NCBI RefSeq assembly: GCF_019038415.1
Contig: NZ_JAFKRG010000052.1
Span: 1 to 54,971, forward strand
Origin: Synechococcus sp. CCY 9618
Lineage (GTDB): Bacteria > Cyanobacteriota > Cyanobacteriia > PCC-6307 > Cyanobiaceae
Length of the DNA stretch: 54,971 bases
Reading direction: 5' to 3'
Position numbers and translations under genes: made by a program. Under the pieces are notes generated by a model, which made no database searches, had not been told where the DNA came from, and saw only the letters and a list, made by a program, of their open reading frames with translations. Positions 18,744 to 28,168 of the stretch are shown here, in pieces. How positions within the stretch are numbered: position 1 is the stretch's first letter; every line of letters begins with the position of its first letter.

Positions 18744-19868
18744 GTGCCGACAGCCCCCGTCAGACCACCTCGCCGCACCCGCCGTCGCCGGCTCTGGATC
18801 GGTCTGGCCGTCGGTCTGGCCCTGATCACCGCCGCCGGGATCTGGCAGCGGCAGCGGATGGCCACCGGCCGGGACCTGGCTCCGTTCACCGTTGTGGCCA
18901 AGGAGGGGTCCCTGCCCGGTGTGATCACCGCGAGCGGTGAACTCGATGCCGTCCAGCGGGTCAATGTCAGCCCCAAGCGTCAGGGGATTCTGGTGGAGCT
19001 GCTGGTGGATGAGGGCGACCCGGTGCGCAAGGGCCAGCCCCTCGCCCGCATGGACGACGGTGACCTGCGCGACCGGTTGATGGAACTGCAGGCCAACGTG
19101 CTCTCGGCGGAAGCGGAGCAGCGGCGCAGCGACAGCGAGCTGCGCCGCAACGAACCCCTCTTCCGCCAGGGGGCGATCAGCCTCAATGACATGAACCGGT
19201 TCCGGGCCGAGGCCCAGGTGCGACGCCTGGCCACCGCGGCCGCCCGGGAACGGCTCAAGCAGCGGCTGGTGGAGCGGGACGAACTGATCGTGCGGGCCCC
19301 CTTCGACGGGGTGATCAGCCAGCGCTACGCCGACCCCGGCGCCTTCGTCACCCCCACCACCACCGCCTCGGCCACCGCCGGCGCCACCAGCTCCTCGATC
19401 GTGGAACTGGCCGAAGGGCTTGAGGTGGTGGCCAAGGTCCCCGAGAGCGACATCGGCCGGCTGAAAGTGGGCCTGCCCGCCTCGGTGCGGGTGGATGCCT
19501 TCCCCGATCGCCGCTTCCAGGCGCGGGTGCGTCAGATCGCGCCCCGGGCGGTGAAGACCAACAACGTCACCTCCTTCGAAGTGAAACTGCAGTTCCTCGA
19601 ACCCGCCCCGGAGCTGCGCATCGGCATGACCGCCGACATCGACTTCCAGACCGGCACCCTCCAGGCCCGGACGCTGGTGCCGACGGTGGCGATCGTCACC
19701 GAGGACGGCCGCCCCGGCGTGCTGCTGGTCGGCAAGGGCCAGGAGCCCACCTTCCAGCCGGTGGAACTGGGGGCCAGCAGCGGCAAGGACACCCAGATCC
19801 TCACGGGCCTGGAGCGCGGCACCCGGGTGTTCATCGACCTGCCCCCCTGGGCCAGCAAACGCAGATGA
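18744..19868 (+). CDS. HlyD/MacA-type membrane-fusion adaptor protein
   Basis: 374 residues, GTG start. A very basic N-terminus (PPRRTRRRRLW) precedes one signal-anchor helix (about 18-34). A biotinyl-lipoyl half-motif (GELDAVQRVNVSPKRQGILV), a coiled-coil hairpin (about 115-185), the returning lipoyl half (LIVRAPFDGVISQRYADPGA) and a beta-barrel domain follow. This is the periplasmic adaptor of tripartite exporters. No transporter or outer-membrane partner adjoins it: the next gene is convergent. A MacB-like pump elsewhere, or the FtsX-type exporter at 12102-15457, could be the partner, but that is speculation. Confidence 0.88.
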   Translation: MPTAPVRPPRRTRRRRLWIGLAVGLALITAAGIWQRQRMATGRDLAPFTVVAKEGSLPGVITASGELDAVQRVNVSPKRQGILVELLVDEGDPVRKGQPLARMDDGDLRDRLMELQANVLSAEAEQRRSDSELRRNEPLFRQGAISLNDMNRFRAEAQVRRLATAAARERLKQRLVERDELIVRAPFDGVISQRYADPGAFVTPTTTASATAGATSSSIVELAEGLEVVAKVPESDIGRLKVGLPASVRVDAFPDRRFQARVRQIAPRAVKTNNVTSFEVKLQFLEPAPELRIGMTADIDFQTGTLQARTLVPTVAIVTEDGRPGVLLVGKGQEPTFQPVELGASSGKDTQILTGLERGTRVFIDLPPWASKRR

Positions 19869-19893
19869 GCCTCGATGGCCCTGAGGCCCTGCC

Positions 19894-21024
19894 TCAGGTG
19901 GCGACCGGTGTTCCCACACCGAGGAACCGCCCCGCCGCCGCCACGATCCGGCCGCTGGCTTCGCCGTCGCCGAAGGGATTATGGGCGCGGGCCATGGCGC
20001 CGTAGGCCTCCGGGTCCTGCAGCAGCCGGCTGGTCTCCGCCAGAATCGCTGCGCTGTCGGTTCCGATCAGCTTCGCCGTACCGGCCGTCACCGCTTCGGG
20101 CCTCTCGGTGGTGCGCCGCAGCACCAGCACGGGCTTGCCGAGGGCAGGGGCTTCTTCCTGCAGCCCCCCCGAATCGGTGAGCAGCAGGGTGCAGCCGCGC
20201 ATCGCCGCCACCAGCCGGTCATAGTCGAGGGGTTCGGTGAGGAAGGCGCGGGGATGGCTGCCCAGCAGCTCCTGCAGGGGCTCCCGCACCGTGGGATTGC
20301 GGTGCAGGGGCAGCAGCAGGGCAGTGTCGGGGAAGCGTTCGAGCACCTCCAGAAATCCCTGGCCGATGTGCTGCAGGCGATCCCCCCAGTTCTCCCGCCG
20401 ATGCACGGTGGCCAGCAGCACCCGCTGATGCTGCCAGTCGAGTCCCGCCAGGTCCCAGTCGGGAGCGGTGCGGGCCATCAGCAGCAGGGCATCGATCACC
20501 GTGTTGCCGGTGGTGAGGATCTCCCCCACCACACCCGATCTCCTCAGATTCTCCGCCGACTGCGCAGTGGGGGCGAAGTGCAGGCGGGCCAGCTGGGAGA
20601 TGAGGCGTCGGTTCGCCTCCTCCGGGAAGGGGTCGAGCAGGTCATCGGTGCGCAGGCCCGCCTCGACGTGGCCCACGGGAATCTGCTCGTAGAAGGCGGC
20701 AAGGGCGCTGGCGAAGGCGGTGGTGGTGTCGCCCTGCACCAGGACGAGATCGGGTGGATGGGCCTCGAACTCCTCTCTCAGCCCCTGCAGGGCCGCGCAG
20801 GTGACATGGGTGAGGGTCTGCTTGGGCGCCATCAGGGCCAGGTCGTGGTCGGCGATGAGGCCGAACAGACGCATCACCTGGGTGACCATTTCCCGGTGCT
20901 GCCCGGTGAGCACCACCCGGGTGCGGAACTCGGGAGCCCGCTGGAACGCCAGGATGACCGGGGCCAGCTTGATGGCCTCCGGGCGCGTACCCAGAACGAT
21001 GCTGACCAGAGGCAGTGGGGACAC
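19894..21024 (-). CDS. wecB: UDP-N-acetylglucosamine 2-epimerase (non-hydrolysing)
   Basis: 376 residues. It interconverts UDP-GlcNAc and UDP-ManNAc for surface-polysaccharide synthesis. The family start VLGTRPEAIKLAPV (about 11-24), LTGQHREMV, LVQGDTTTAFASALAAFYEQ and GHVEAGLRT are all present. So are the late LLTDSGGLQEEAPALGKPVL and LRRTTERPEA segments that bind UDP. The start is GTG. There is no neighbouring mannosaminuronate pathway gene in the window; an orphan nanE lies at 45052, so the cell may handle ManNAc derivatives by more than one route (inference). Confidence 0.93.
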   Translation of the reverse strand: MSPLPLVSIVLGTRPEAIKLAPVILAFQRAPEFRTRVVLTGQHREMVTQVMRLFGLIADHDLALMAPKQTLTHVTCAALQGLREEFEAHPPDLVLVQGDTTTAFASALAAFYEQIPVGHVEAGLRTDDLLDPFPEEANRRLISQLARLHFAPTAQSAENLRRSGVVGEILTTGNTVIDALLLMARTAPDWDLAGLDWQHQRVLLATVHRRENWGDRLQHIGQGFLEVLERFPDTALLLPLHRNPTVREPLQELLGSHPRAFLTEPLDYDRLVAAMRGCTLLLTDSGGLQEEAPALGKPVLVLRRTTERPEAVTAGTAKLIGTDSAAILAETSRLLQDPEAYGAMARAHNPFGDGEASGRIVAAAGRFLGVGTPVAT

Positions 21025-21128
21025 GATCCGGTGCGGTGGTGACCGATCCTAGGGAGGCCAGGTTCTTCTCCCCGCAGACCCGGATGGCGATGGGGCAACG
21101 AAGGAGTCGCAGGAAACGAATCCGCACC

Positions 21129-21134
21129 TAAGAT
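21129..21134 (+). promoter_or_regulatory. Possible -10 element for the PilT-type ATPase gene
   Basis: TAAGAT stands 55 bp before the ATG at 21189 and only 12 bp before the TTG at 21147. No good -35 is seen. If it is the -10 box, transcription would begin next to the TTG, which would favour translation from the ATG. Confidence 0.25.
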
Positions 21135-21146
21135 CATTCCCGACAC

Positions 21147-22346
21147 TTGAACGCTCCAGCTGGCCCCCAGGTTTTGCAGAGTTCTTCCATGCCACAGGCA
21201 CCCCCGCCGCCTCCACCGGAGGGAACAAGTCCTGGGTCGATGTTTCTCGCCGAAACGGCCCCGCCGATGCTCTTCAACGGGGGACCGCCGCCGAAGCTCG
21301 AGGACATCGTGCGGGTGGCGTTCGATCGTAATTTTTCCGACATTCACCTGGGCGTCGGCGAAGAACCCCGCTTCCGCAACCGTGGCGACATGCTGCCTGC
21401 AGGCCTCCCGGCCACCGACAGCATCACCTTCCGGGACTGGCTGCGGGAAATCATGGAGCCCGCCGAGATTGATCGCTTCATCCAGCAGAAGGAGCATGAC
21501 GGCTCCTTCGCCTTCGGCTTCGTGCGGATCCGGGTCAATCTGCTGGAATCGCTTCTGGGCCCAGCGATGGTCTTGCGGCTCATCCCCCAGACCATTCCCA
21601 GCATCGATGAACTGAACCTGCCCCAGGTGCTCAAGGATCTGGCCCTGCGGCCCAAGGGCATGCTCCTGGTGACCGGACCCACAGGTTCGGGCAAGAGCAC
21701 GACGCTGGCCGCGGTCATCGACCACATCAACCGAACGATGAAACGCCACATCCTCACCATTGAGGATCCCGTGGAATTCGTTCACAAGAGCCGCCAGTCG
21801 CTGATCCGTCAGAGAGAACTCGGTACCCACACCAAGTACTTCAAGACGGCCCTGCGGGCGGCGCTGCGCGAGGATCCCGATGTGATCCTGATCGGTGAGA
21901 TCCGCGACCAGGAAACCCTCACCACCGCCATCGAAGCCTCCCAGACCGGCCACCTGCTGCTCGGCACCCTGCACACCAATTCCGCCGTCCGGGCAGTTGA
22001 GCGCATGTTGGGGATGTACCCCCCTCAGGAACAGGATGGGGTGCGTCGGGCGGTGTCCGATTCGCTTCTGGGCGTGATCTCCCAGGGCCTGATCAAAACG
22101 GTCGATGGCAAGCGGACATCCTTTCACGATGTGTTCATCAACACCGATGCCTGCCGCGATTACATCCAGAGAGCCGATCTTGACGAGATCGAGTCGATCA
22201 TGGAGCGCAGCGGCTTCGATGGCATGATCACCTCCAACCAGTATCTGGCTCGCCTTGTTCAGGAGGGCAAGGTCAACGGTGAGGAAGCCATGGCTGCCAG
22301 CCACAAGCCCAGCGAGCTGGCCCAGACCTTGCGCGGAAGGACCTGA
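21147..22346 (+). CDS. pilT: PilT-type type IV pilus retraction/twitching ATPase
   Basis: A 399-residue secretion ATPase of the hexameric PilT class, powering pilus retraction (motility, DNA uptake). The N-terminal PAS-like domain with SDIHLGVGEEPRFR is followed by Walker A GPTGSGKST (177-185), Asp box ILTIEDPVEF, Walker B VILIGEIRD (246-254) and His box TGHLLLGTLHTNSA. The C-terminal helix reads SNQYLARLVQEGK in place of the AIRNLIREGK of classical PilT, so it could be a PilU-like or divergent paralogue. The start is uncertain: TTG 21147 or ATG 21189; the first 40 residues are a Pro-rich, poorly conserved leader. No other pil gene is adjacent. Confidence 0.88.
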   Translation: MNAPAGPQVLQSSSMPQAPPPPPPEGTSPGSMFLAETAPPMLFNGGPPPKLEDIVRVAFDRNFSDIHLGVGEEPRFRNRGDMLPAGLPATDSITFRDWLREIMEPAEIDRFIQQKEHDGSFAFGFVRIRVNLLESLLGPAMVLRLIPQTIPSIDELNLPQVLKDLALRPKGMLLVTGPTGSGKSTTLAAVIDHINRTMKRHILTIEDPVEFVHKSRQSLIRQRELGTHTKYFKTALRAALREDPDVILIGEIRDQETLTTAIEASQTGHLLLGTLHTNSAVRAVERMLGMYPPQEQDGVRRAVSDSLLGVISQGLIKTVDGKRTSFHDVFINTDACRDYIQRADLDEIESIMERSGFDGMITSNQYLARLVQEGKVNGEEAMAASHKPSELAQTLRGRT

Positions 22347-22421
22347 ACGAGAACCGCCGCTCTACTGAAAGGAGGAGACCTGGGGTGAGACCCGCTGGGT
22401 CAGGACATCGGCAAGGCTGGA

Positions 22422-22625
22422 TCAGCCGCCTGCAAGGCGAACCACCAGCAGCACGCTCAGTCCGACGGACAATCCGAGCATGGCCAGGCGGCCGTTCCAG
22501 ATCTCGGCCTGGGGGGTGAAACCGCGGCGCCAGGCATTGAGTTCCTGCTGAGAAACGGGTTCCGTCTCCACCAGTTCCGTCTCCACCAGGGGGGAGTCGA
22601 GTGGCAGGGGTTTCGCGGAGGCCAT
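22422..22625 (-). CDS. High-light-inducible (Hli/Scp) chlorophyll-binding protein
   Basis: 67 residues, one membrane helix. The chlorophyll a/b-binding motif EIWNGRLAMLGLSVGL (about 41-56, with the ExxNxR..M signature) marks the single-helix Hli family, which protects photosystem assembly intermediates and stores or delivers chlorophyll under stress. An acidic leader with an imperfect repeat (LVETELVETE) precedes it. It starts at ATG 22625, 38 bp downstream of the tsaD stop on the same strand. Confidence 0.92.
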   Translation of the reverse strand: MASAKPLPLDSPLVETELVETEPVSQQELNAWRRGFTPQAEIWNGRLAMLGLSVGLSVLLVVRLAGG

Positions 22626-22663
22626 GGGGCCGATCCTGCGGCGACCTACCCACCATAGGGGCA

Positions 22664-23719
22664 TCAAAAGGGTGGCTGCGGTGCATAGAGCCCTCCCGCC
22701 TGGTCCAGGGGCAGCCGGGCCGCCACCCCAAGAGCGATCCGGCTGCGGTTTCCGGCTTCGAACCGCTCGATCGCCGCCAGACCCACCATGGCCGCATTGT
22801 CGGTGCAGTAGGCCAGCGGAGCCAGGCGCCACTCCAGCCCCCGGGCGCCCGCGGCCACCTCCATCAGGCGCCGCAGGCGGGCATTGGCGGCCACGCCGCC
22901 CACCAGCACCAGGGTGCCCAGGCCCGCCTCGACCGCGCAACGGCAGCTGCGTTCCACCAGCACCTCGGCCACCACCTGCTCGAAACTCGCCGCCAGGTCG
23001 GCCACCGGCAGCTCCCCGCCCTGGTCGCTCAGCGTCCGGACCTGGCGGAGCACGGCCGTCTTGAGGCCACTGAAGCTGAAGTCGTAGGGATGAAAGCCCC
23101 CCTGGGGCAGGGACACCCTCCCCTTGGGGAACTGAAAGCGACGGGGATCACCGCCCACCGCGATCGCTTCGATCGCCGGTCCTCCCGGATACCCCAGGCC
23201 CAGCAGTCGGGCCACCTTGTCGAAGCATTCGCCGGCGGCGTCGTCGCGGCTGCGGCCCAGGCGGGCGTAGACCCCCGGGCCGTCGACCCGGATCAGTTCG
23301 GTGTGGCCGCCACTGACGAGCAGGACCAGGTAGGGGCCCGCCGGCAGGGGCTCGCCCAGATGCACAGAACAGAGATGGCCCTCCAGATGGTGCACGCCCA
23401 GGAACGGCTTGGCGTGGAGCCGCGCCAGGGTCCGCCCCGTCACCGACCCCACCAGGAGGGCCCCGGCCAGTCCGGGGGCCACGGTGGCGGCGATGGCGTC
23501 GAGGTCGGCCATGGCCAGGCCGCTCTCCGCCAGCACCCGGGCGATCAGGGCCGGCAGGGCCTCCACGTGGCGCCGGGAGGCGATTTCGGGCACCACCCCG
23601 CCCCAGCGGGCGTGTTCCTCCATCTGGGTGGCCACCGCCCCCGCCAGCACCCGCCGACCGGACACGATCGCCGCCGCCGACTCGTCACAACTTGTTTCGA
23701 GGGCCAGAACCGTGCTCAT
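22664..23719 (-). CDS. tsaD: tRNA N6-threonylcarbamoyladenosine transferase subunit TsaD
   Basis: A 351-residue Kae1/Gcp/TsaD protein that transfers the threonylcarbamoyl group to A37 of ANN-decoding tRNAs, with TsaB/TsaE. It shows the start [15 protein letters not shown], the iron-binding HLEGH (in [13 protein letters not shown], about 106-110), the phosphate loop [13 protein letters not shown], and [10 protein letters not shown] near the C-terminus. Start ATG 23719 is shared with the family. It is divergent from psaF (73 bp gap), an order known in marine picocyanobacteria. Confidence 0.96.
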   Translation of the reverse strand: MSTVLALETSCDESAAAIVSGRRVLAGAVATQMEEHARWGGVVPEIASRRHVEALPALIARVLAESGLAMADLDAIAATVAPGLAGALLVGSVTGRTLARLHAKPFLGVHHLEGHLCSVHLGEPLPAGPYLVLLVSGGHTELIRVDGPGVYARLGRSRDDAAGECFDKVARLLGLGYPGGPAIEAIAVGGDPRRFQFPKGRVSLPQGGFHPYDFSFSGLKTAVLRQVRTLSDQGGELPVADLAASFEQVVAEVLVERSCRCAVEAGLGTLVLVGGVAANARLRRLMEVAAGARGLEWRLAPLAYCTDNAAMVGLAAIERFEAGNRSRIALGVAARLPLDQAGGLYAPQPPF

Positions 23720-23792
23720 GTGCCCCGGAGAGCTCCCCTACTGTCCGCACGAGCCATCCTGCCCCGCGGCAGTTCACCCGCGGCCCCTCTCC

Positions 23793-24302
23793 ATGCGCCG
23801 TTTTCTCTCCAGCCGTTCCTTCGCCACCGGACTGTTCGCCCTTGTGGCGTCCGTCTTCCTGCTCTTCGGCTTCGCCCCATCGGCCCAGGCCGACATCGGC
23901 GGGCTGACCCCCTGCAGCGAGAATCCCCGCTTCCAGCAGCGCGCCGCCGGAGCCAGCACCGACCAGGCCAAGGCCCGCTTCGCCATGTACGGCCAGGCCC
24001 TGTGCGGCACCGATGGCCTGCCCCACCTGATCGTCGACGGTCGCTGGAACCACGCCGGTGACTTCACGATCCCCGGCATCGCCTTCCTCTACATCGCCGG
24101 CTGCATCGGCTGGGCCGGTCGCTCCTACATCCAGGCCGTGCGGGGCGCCAAGGACGCCAACATGAAGGAGATCCAGATCGACCTGCCCCTGGCCTTCAAG
24201 AGCACCCTGGCCGCCGCCAGCTGGCCCCTGGCCGCCTTCAAGGAATTCACCGGCGGCAAGCTGCTCGAAGACGACAGCAAGGTGACCGTCTCTCCCCGCT
24301 GA
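23793..24302 (+). CDS. psaF: Photosystem I reaction centre subunit III (PsaF)
   Basis: 169 residues. A signal peptide (about 1-33, ending SAQA) directs the N-terminal domain to the thylakoid lumen, where it faces plastocyanin or cytochrome c6. The mature protein begins [20 protein letters not shown] with the two conserved Cys (8 and 41 or so of the mature chain: TPCSE and [17 protein letters not shown]). One membrane helix (about 93-113, [20 protein letters not shown]) and a stromal tail follow. It is followed 67 bp later by psaJ and a strong terminator, so the two form one transcript. Confidence 0.97.
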   Translation: MRRFLSSRSFATGLFALVASVFLLFGFAPSAQADIGGLTPCSENPRFQQRAAGASTDQAKARFAMYGQALCGTDGLPHLIVDGRWNHAGDFTIPGIAFLYIAGCIGWAGRSYIQAVRGAKDANMKEIQIDLPLAFKSTLAAASWPLAAFKEFTGGKLLEDDSKVTVSPR

Positions 24303-24369
24303 GGACGACCTCCCAAGCCGGAACCGTTCCGGATCTCTCAATCAGCCGCCCCTATCGCACCGCCTCTCC

Positions 24370-24486
24370 ATGAAGAAGTTCCTCACCACTGCCCCGGTCT
24401 TCGCCGCGATCTGGTTCGGCATCACCGCCGGGATCATGATCGAATTCAACCGATTCTTCCCCGACCTGCTCTTCCACCCCCTCTGA
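24370..24486 (+). CDS. psaJ: Photosystem I subunit IX (PsaJ)
   Basis: A 38-residue single-helix subunit that packs against PsaF and helps hold it in place. The chain starts [20 protein letters not shown], followed by [18 protein letters not shown]; the FLTTAPV start and EFNRFFPD segment are standard. A strong terminator lies 50 bp downstream. Confidence 0.97.
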   Translation: MKKFLTTAPVFAAIWFGITAGIMIEFNRFFPDLLFHPL

Positions 24487-24535
24487 ATCACCGGGCCTGC
24501 ACCGCAGCCGGATCGATTCCTCTGCTGAGGCTCTG

Positions 24536-24558
24536 GCGACCCTTCGGGTCGCTTTTTT
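24536..24558 (+). terminator. Rho-independent terminator of psaF-psaJ
   Basis: The stem GCGACCC / GGGTCGC closes a TTC loop and is followed by six T (24553-24558). This is the clearest terminator on the plus strand in the window. Confidence 0.95.
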
Positions 24559-24583
24559 CATGGCTGCCCCTTCCAGTGGAGCG

Positions 24584-25168
24584 TCAGGATCCTGCCGGCG
24601 ACGGTCCGAGACCGACCAGTCGTTCCAGCTCCACCACCGCCGCCTCCAGATCGGCGTTCACCAGCACCGCATCGAACTCGGCCTCGGCCTCCAGTTCCAC
24701 CCGCGCCCGGTCCAGGCGCCTGCGGATGGCCTCCTCGGCGTCGGTGCCGCGGCCGCGGATGCGGCGCTCCAGCTCCGCGAAGGAGGGGGGCTTGATCAGC
24801 AGCTGGAAGGCGGACGGAAAGGTCTGCCGCACCTGACGGGCCCCCTCCAGCTCGATCTCCAGAAGCACGGGCTGGCCCTGGGCCAGGTGGGCCTCCACCG
24901 GCCCCCGGGGAGTGCCGTAGAGGTGCCCCGCGAATGCGGCCCATTCCAGGAATCTCCCCTCGGCCACCCGACGCTCAAACTCCGGGCGCGAAAGGAAGAC
25001 ATAGTGCTGCCCATCGATCTCCCCGGCCCGGGGGGCCCGGGTGGTGGCCGACACCGAGAGCCAGAGGGCCGGATGGCGCTGCTGCAGCCGGGCCACCAGG
25101 GTTCCCTTGCCCACCCCGCTGGGACCGGTGATCACCGTGAGCCGGCCGGGAAGGGGGGAGGGTGCCAT
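24584..25168 (-). CDS. gmk: Guanylate kinase
   Basis: 194 residues. It phosphorylates GMP to GDP with ATP. The P-loop is GPSGVGKGT (about 15-23); [19 protein letters not shown] forms the GMP-binding region and [19 protein letters not shown] the CORE segment. A lid domain ([17 protein letters not shown]) follows. The start is ATG 25168; a longer frame (to 25237) runs into the divergent NFACT gene. It converges on the psaJ terminator. Confidence 0.96.
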   Translation of the reverse strand: MAPSPLPGRLTVITGPSGVGKGTLVARLQQRHPALWLSVSATTRAPRAGEIDGQHYVFLSRPEFERRVAEGRFLEWAAFAGHLYGTPRGPVEAHLAQGQPVLLEIELEGARQVRQTFPSAFQLLIKPPSFAELERRIRGRGTDAEEAIRRRLDRARVELEAEAEFDAVLVNADLEAAVVELERLVGLGPSPAGS

Positions 25169-25227
25169 GGATCGCGGGCGCTGGGGCGCACAGTAGGGGT
25201 GGACCGCACAGGACAGCATTCGAGGCG

Positions 25228-26937
25228 ATGGCCCCATCCCCGCCCATCCAGGCCATGGATGTGACCAGCCTGCGCGCCGTGCTGGCGGAAATGCGCCCGG
25301 TGGTTCTGCCCAGCCGCTTCGAGAAGGCCCAGCAAGCCGACAGCCATCGGCTGCAGCTGGGCCTGCGCAGCCTCCAGGGCAGCCGCTGGCTGGAGCTGAG
25401 CTGGCTGGCGGAGGCCCCCAGGCTGCTGCTCATCGACCCGCCGCCCCGCCAGGGGGATGGCAGCACCCTGGCCCAGCAGCTCCAGCACGGCCTGCGGGGC
25501 CTGGCCCTGGTGAGCCTCGAGCAGCAGGGCTGGGAGCGGGTGGTGGAACTGGGCTTCGCCCGCCGTCCCGGTGAGCCGCTCCAGCGGCAGCTGGTGCTGG
25601 AGGCGATGGGGCGCCACAGCAATCTCTTCCTGCTCGACGGCGAGCGGCGGGTGATCGCCCTGGCCCGCCAGGTGCGGCAGGACCGCTCCCGGCTGCGGCC
25701 CATCGGCACGGGGGATGCCTACGTCCCGCCGCCCCCCATGGCGGGGGAGCCCCCCCGGCTGGCGGAGCCGTTCGCCTCCTGGCAGCGCCGTCTCACCCTG
25801 CTGCCCCAGACGCTGGGCGAGGCTCTGATGGGCGCCTACCAGGGCATCGGGCCGGCCCTGGCCCGCCAGCTGGCCCAGGAGGGACTGGCCCGGCCGGTGG
25901 CCTCCCTGCAGACGGAGCAGTGGGAGCGCCTCTGGCAGCGCTGGCGCCGCTGGCTGGAGGCAGTGAGCGAGGAGCGGTTCCAGCTGGGCTGGGGCGGCCC
26001 CAGCGACTATCGCTGCTGGGACCCCGGGCCCACCGACGCGCCGGCGCCCCCCGATCCCTGGCCGATCAACCGTGGACTGGCGGGCTACTACGACGAACGG
26101 CTGGGACGCCGGGCCCTGGAGCAGCGGCGCACGACCCTGCGGCAACGGCTGCAGCACGCGGCGGACAGGGAGCGCCGCAACGCCGACCAGCAACGGGCCC
26201 TGCTGGCGGCGGTGCCCGGCAGCGAAGGGATGCAGGAACAGGCCGACGCCCTGCTGAGCCTGCCGGCACCGTCGCGGGAGCAGGTGGAGGAGGCTCAGAG
26301 GCTGTACCGCAAGGCCCGCAAGCTGCGCCGCTCGCTGGCGGCCATCACGCCCCGGCTGGAGCTTCACCAGCAGCGGCTGGCGGCGATCGAGGCCAGTCTC
26401 ACCTTCCTGGAGCAGGCGGAGAGCGCCGCCCAGCTGACCGCCGTGGAGGAGGACCTGCCGGCCCTGCTGCCGGCGCGGGACGGCCAGGGTTCCGGTCCCT
26501 CCCGGCGCACCCGGCGGGGATCGGCCGGCGGCGCGCCGACCCCCCTGGAGCTGCGCAGCAGCGGCGGCCTGCGGCTGCAGGTGGGGCGCAACCACCGCCA
26601 GAACGAATGGATCAGCCTGCAGCAGGCCCGCCGCGGCGATCTCTGGTTCCACGCCCAGGAGTGCCCGGGAAGCCATGTGGTGCTGAAGGGCTCGGAGGGC
26701 AGCCCCACGGAGGAGGACCTGCGCGAAGCGGCCGATCTGGCGGCCCACTTCAGCCGGGCAAGGGCCAACGCTCGGGTACCGGTGGTGATGGTGCCCACCG
26801 GGGATCTGCAGCGCATTGCCGGGGCCGGCCCCGGCACCGTGCGCCATCGGGGCGGTGAGGTGCTGTGGGCGGTGCCGGAGCGGGCCTCGGATCGGCTGGC
26901 GGAGCCCCCTAGGCTGCCCTCATCGGATCAGCCATGA
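25228..26937 (+). CDS. rqcH: NFACT-family protein (RqcH / Rqc2 homologue)
   Basis: 569 residues from ATG 25228 (ATG 25255 is an alternative). Domain order: NFACT-N (about 10-130, with [20 protein letters not shown] and [16 protein letters not shown]), a helix-hairpin-helix-like middle ([16 protein letters not shown]), long coiled coils (about 290-420), and NFACT-R (about 440-560, [44 protein letters not shown]). Bacterial RqcH adds alanine tails to nascent chains on stalled 50S subunits. The residue corresponding to the catalytic Asp of the DR pair appears to be Glu (QGWERVVEL), so activity should be checked. Its stop overlaps the tatC start (ATGA). Confidence 0.88.
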   Translation: MAPSPPIQAMDVTSLRAVLAEMRPVVLPSRFEKAQQADSHRLQLGLRSLQGSRWLELSWLAEAPRLLLIDPPPRQGDGSTLAQQLQHGLRGLALVSLEQQGWERVVELGFARRPGEPLQRQLVLEAMGRHSNLFLLDGERRVIALARQVRQDRSRLRPIGTGDAYVPPPPMAGEPPRLAEPFASWQRRLTLLPQTLGEALMGAYQGIGPALARQLAQEGLARPVASLQTEQWERLWQRWRRWLEAVSEERFQLGWGGPSDYRCWDPGPTDAPAPPDPWPINRGLAGYYDERLGRRALEQRRTTLRQRLQHAADRERRNADQQRALLAAVPGSEGMQEQADALLSLPAPSREQVEEAQRLYRKARKLRRSLAAITPRLELHQQRLAAIEASLTFLEQAESAAQLTAVEEDLPALLPARDGQGSGPSRRTRRGSAGGAPTPLELRSSGGLRLQVGRNHRQNEWISLQQARRGDLWFHAQECPGSHVVLKGSEGSPTEEDLREAADLAAHFSRARANARVPVVMVPTGDLQRIAGAGPGTVRHRGGEVLWAVPERASDRLAEPPRLPSSDQP

Positions 26938-27692
26938 GCGACATCATCCCCGAGGACGATTTCCCCGGCGAGGTGCAGATGAGCCTGGTGGAGCACCTTG
27001 AGGAGCTCCGCAGGCGCGTGCTGCGCAGCCTCCTGGCCGTGGTGGTCGGAGCCGCCGCCTGCCTGGTGGGAGTGCGGCCGCTGGTGCGGCTGCTGGAGGT
27101 GCCGGCCGATGGGATCCGCTTCCTGCAGCTGGCCCCCGGCGAATTCCTGTTCGTGTCCCTCAAGGTGGCGGGCTACGCGGGCCTGACCCTGGCCCTGCCC
27201 TACGTGATCTTCGAAGCCCTGGCCTTCGTGCTGCCGGGGCTGAGCCGGCGCGAGCGGAAGCTGGTGGCGCCCGCCGTGGCCGGCTCCACGGTGCTGTTCG
27301 CAGCGGGGCTGGCCTTCGCCTGGTGGGCCCTGGTGCCGGCCGCCCTGCGCTTCCTGGTGTCCTACGGCGCCGACGTGGTGGAACCGATCTGGTCGATCGA
27401 GCGCTACCTCGACTTCGTGCTGCTGCTGATGGTGGCCACCGCCCTGGCCTTCCAGCTGCCGGTGCTGCAGCTGCTGCTGGGGGCCCTGGGGCTGATCGAC
27501 TGGCGCACCATGCTGGGCGCCTGGCGCTGGGTGGTGCTGGTGGCGGCCCTGGCCGGCGCCGTGCTCACCCCCTCCACCGACCCGATCACCATGCTGCTCC
27601 TCACCGGAGCGATCACGGCGCTCTACCTGCTGGGGGTGGGACTGGTGGCCCTGGCGGAGAGCGTGCGGCCCTCCCCGACGCCCTCCACCTGA
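26934..27692 (+). CDS. tatC: Sec-independent (Tat) protein translocase subunit TatC
   Basis: A 252-residue membrane protein with six hydrophobic segments. It is the core of the twin-arginine receptor that recognises folded cargo such as the Rieske protein encoded 0.5 kb away. Conserved parts are MSLVEHLEELRRRVLRSL (about 14-31), FLQLAPGEFLFVSLKVAGYA, ALPYVIFEALAFVLPGLSRRERK and LTPSTDPITM (loop before the last helix, read with VLTPSTDPI). It starts inside the stop of the NFACT gene. Confidence 0.95.
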   Translation: MSDIIPEDDFPGEVQMSLVEHLEELRRRVLRSLLAVVVGAAACLVGVRPLVRLLEVPADGIRFLQLAPGEFLFVSLKVAGYAGLTLALPYVIFEALAFVLPGLSRRERKLVAPAVAGSTVLFAAGLAFAWWALVPAALRFLVSYGADVVEPIWSIERYLDFVLLLMVATALAFQLPVLQLLLGALGLIDWRTMLGAWRWVVLVAALAGAVLTPSTDPITMLLLTGAITALYLLGVGLVALAESVRPSPTPST

Positions 27693-27711
27693 GCGGGGGC
27701 TGGGGACCCGC

Positions 27712-28041
27712 TCAGAGCATGAACTCGCTGGCGCGCCCCTGCGGCAGCTCCAGGGGCAGGGACAGGGCCTTGCCCAGTCGCGGCCGGTCGGCGGTGGTCT
27801 GGAGCCAGTGGCGCACCTGGGAGGCCACACCCAGGCCGTTGAGGGAGCCCACCAGCTCCTCGAGATGCTCCTCGTAGGCCTGGGGCGTGAGCGGAAAGGA
27901 CTGCTGCTCCAGATAGCCCCACATCACATGCAGGTAAAGGCGGCCGCGGCGCTGCACCAGCTGCAGGTCGTAGGAGGCCTGCCAGCGGGCCCGCAGCAGA
28001 TCCAGCAGCTCCTGGCGGCGAAGCGGCTCAGGCGAGGTCAT
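27712..28041 (-). CDS. DUF3067-family cyanobacterial protein
   Basis: 109 residues from ATG 28041. It is a soluble alpha/beta protein: LRRQELLDLLRARWQASYDL, LYLHVMWGYLEQQSFPLT, YEEHLEELVGSLNGLG and a closing GKALSLPLELPQGRASEFML. DUF3067 is restricted to oxygenic phototrophs (including chloroplasts) and is commonly found beside petC, as here (128 bp, divergent). A role linked to the Rieske protein or the b6f complex is a reasonable inference, not shown by this sequence. Confidence 0.85.
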   Translation of the reverse strand: MTSPEPLRRQELLDLLRARWQASYDLQLVQRRGRLYLHVMWGYLEQQSFPLTPQAYEEHLEELVGSLNGLGVASQVRHWLQTTADRPRLGKALSLPLELPQGRASEFML

Positions 28042-28124
28042 GGCGGATGGCGCACTCCACAACAGCATGTTGCAGCCCGCCTCAGGGGGATGGAACAGGG
28101 ACCCGGGCAGGGAAGGGCAAGGTT

Positions 28125-28130
28125 CATAAT
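28125..28130 (+). promoter_or_regulatory. Possible -10 element for petC
   Basis: CATAAT stands in otherwise GC-rich sequence 38 bp before the petC start codon. No matching -35 box is visible, which is common in these genomes. Confidence 0.35.
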
Positions 28131-28168
28131 GGGCGCCACGTCGTATCGGACACACCGAGCCGTTCCCT

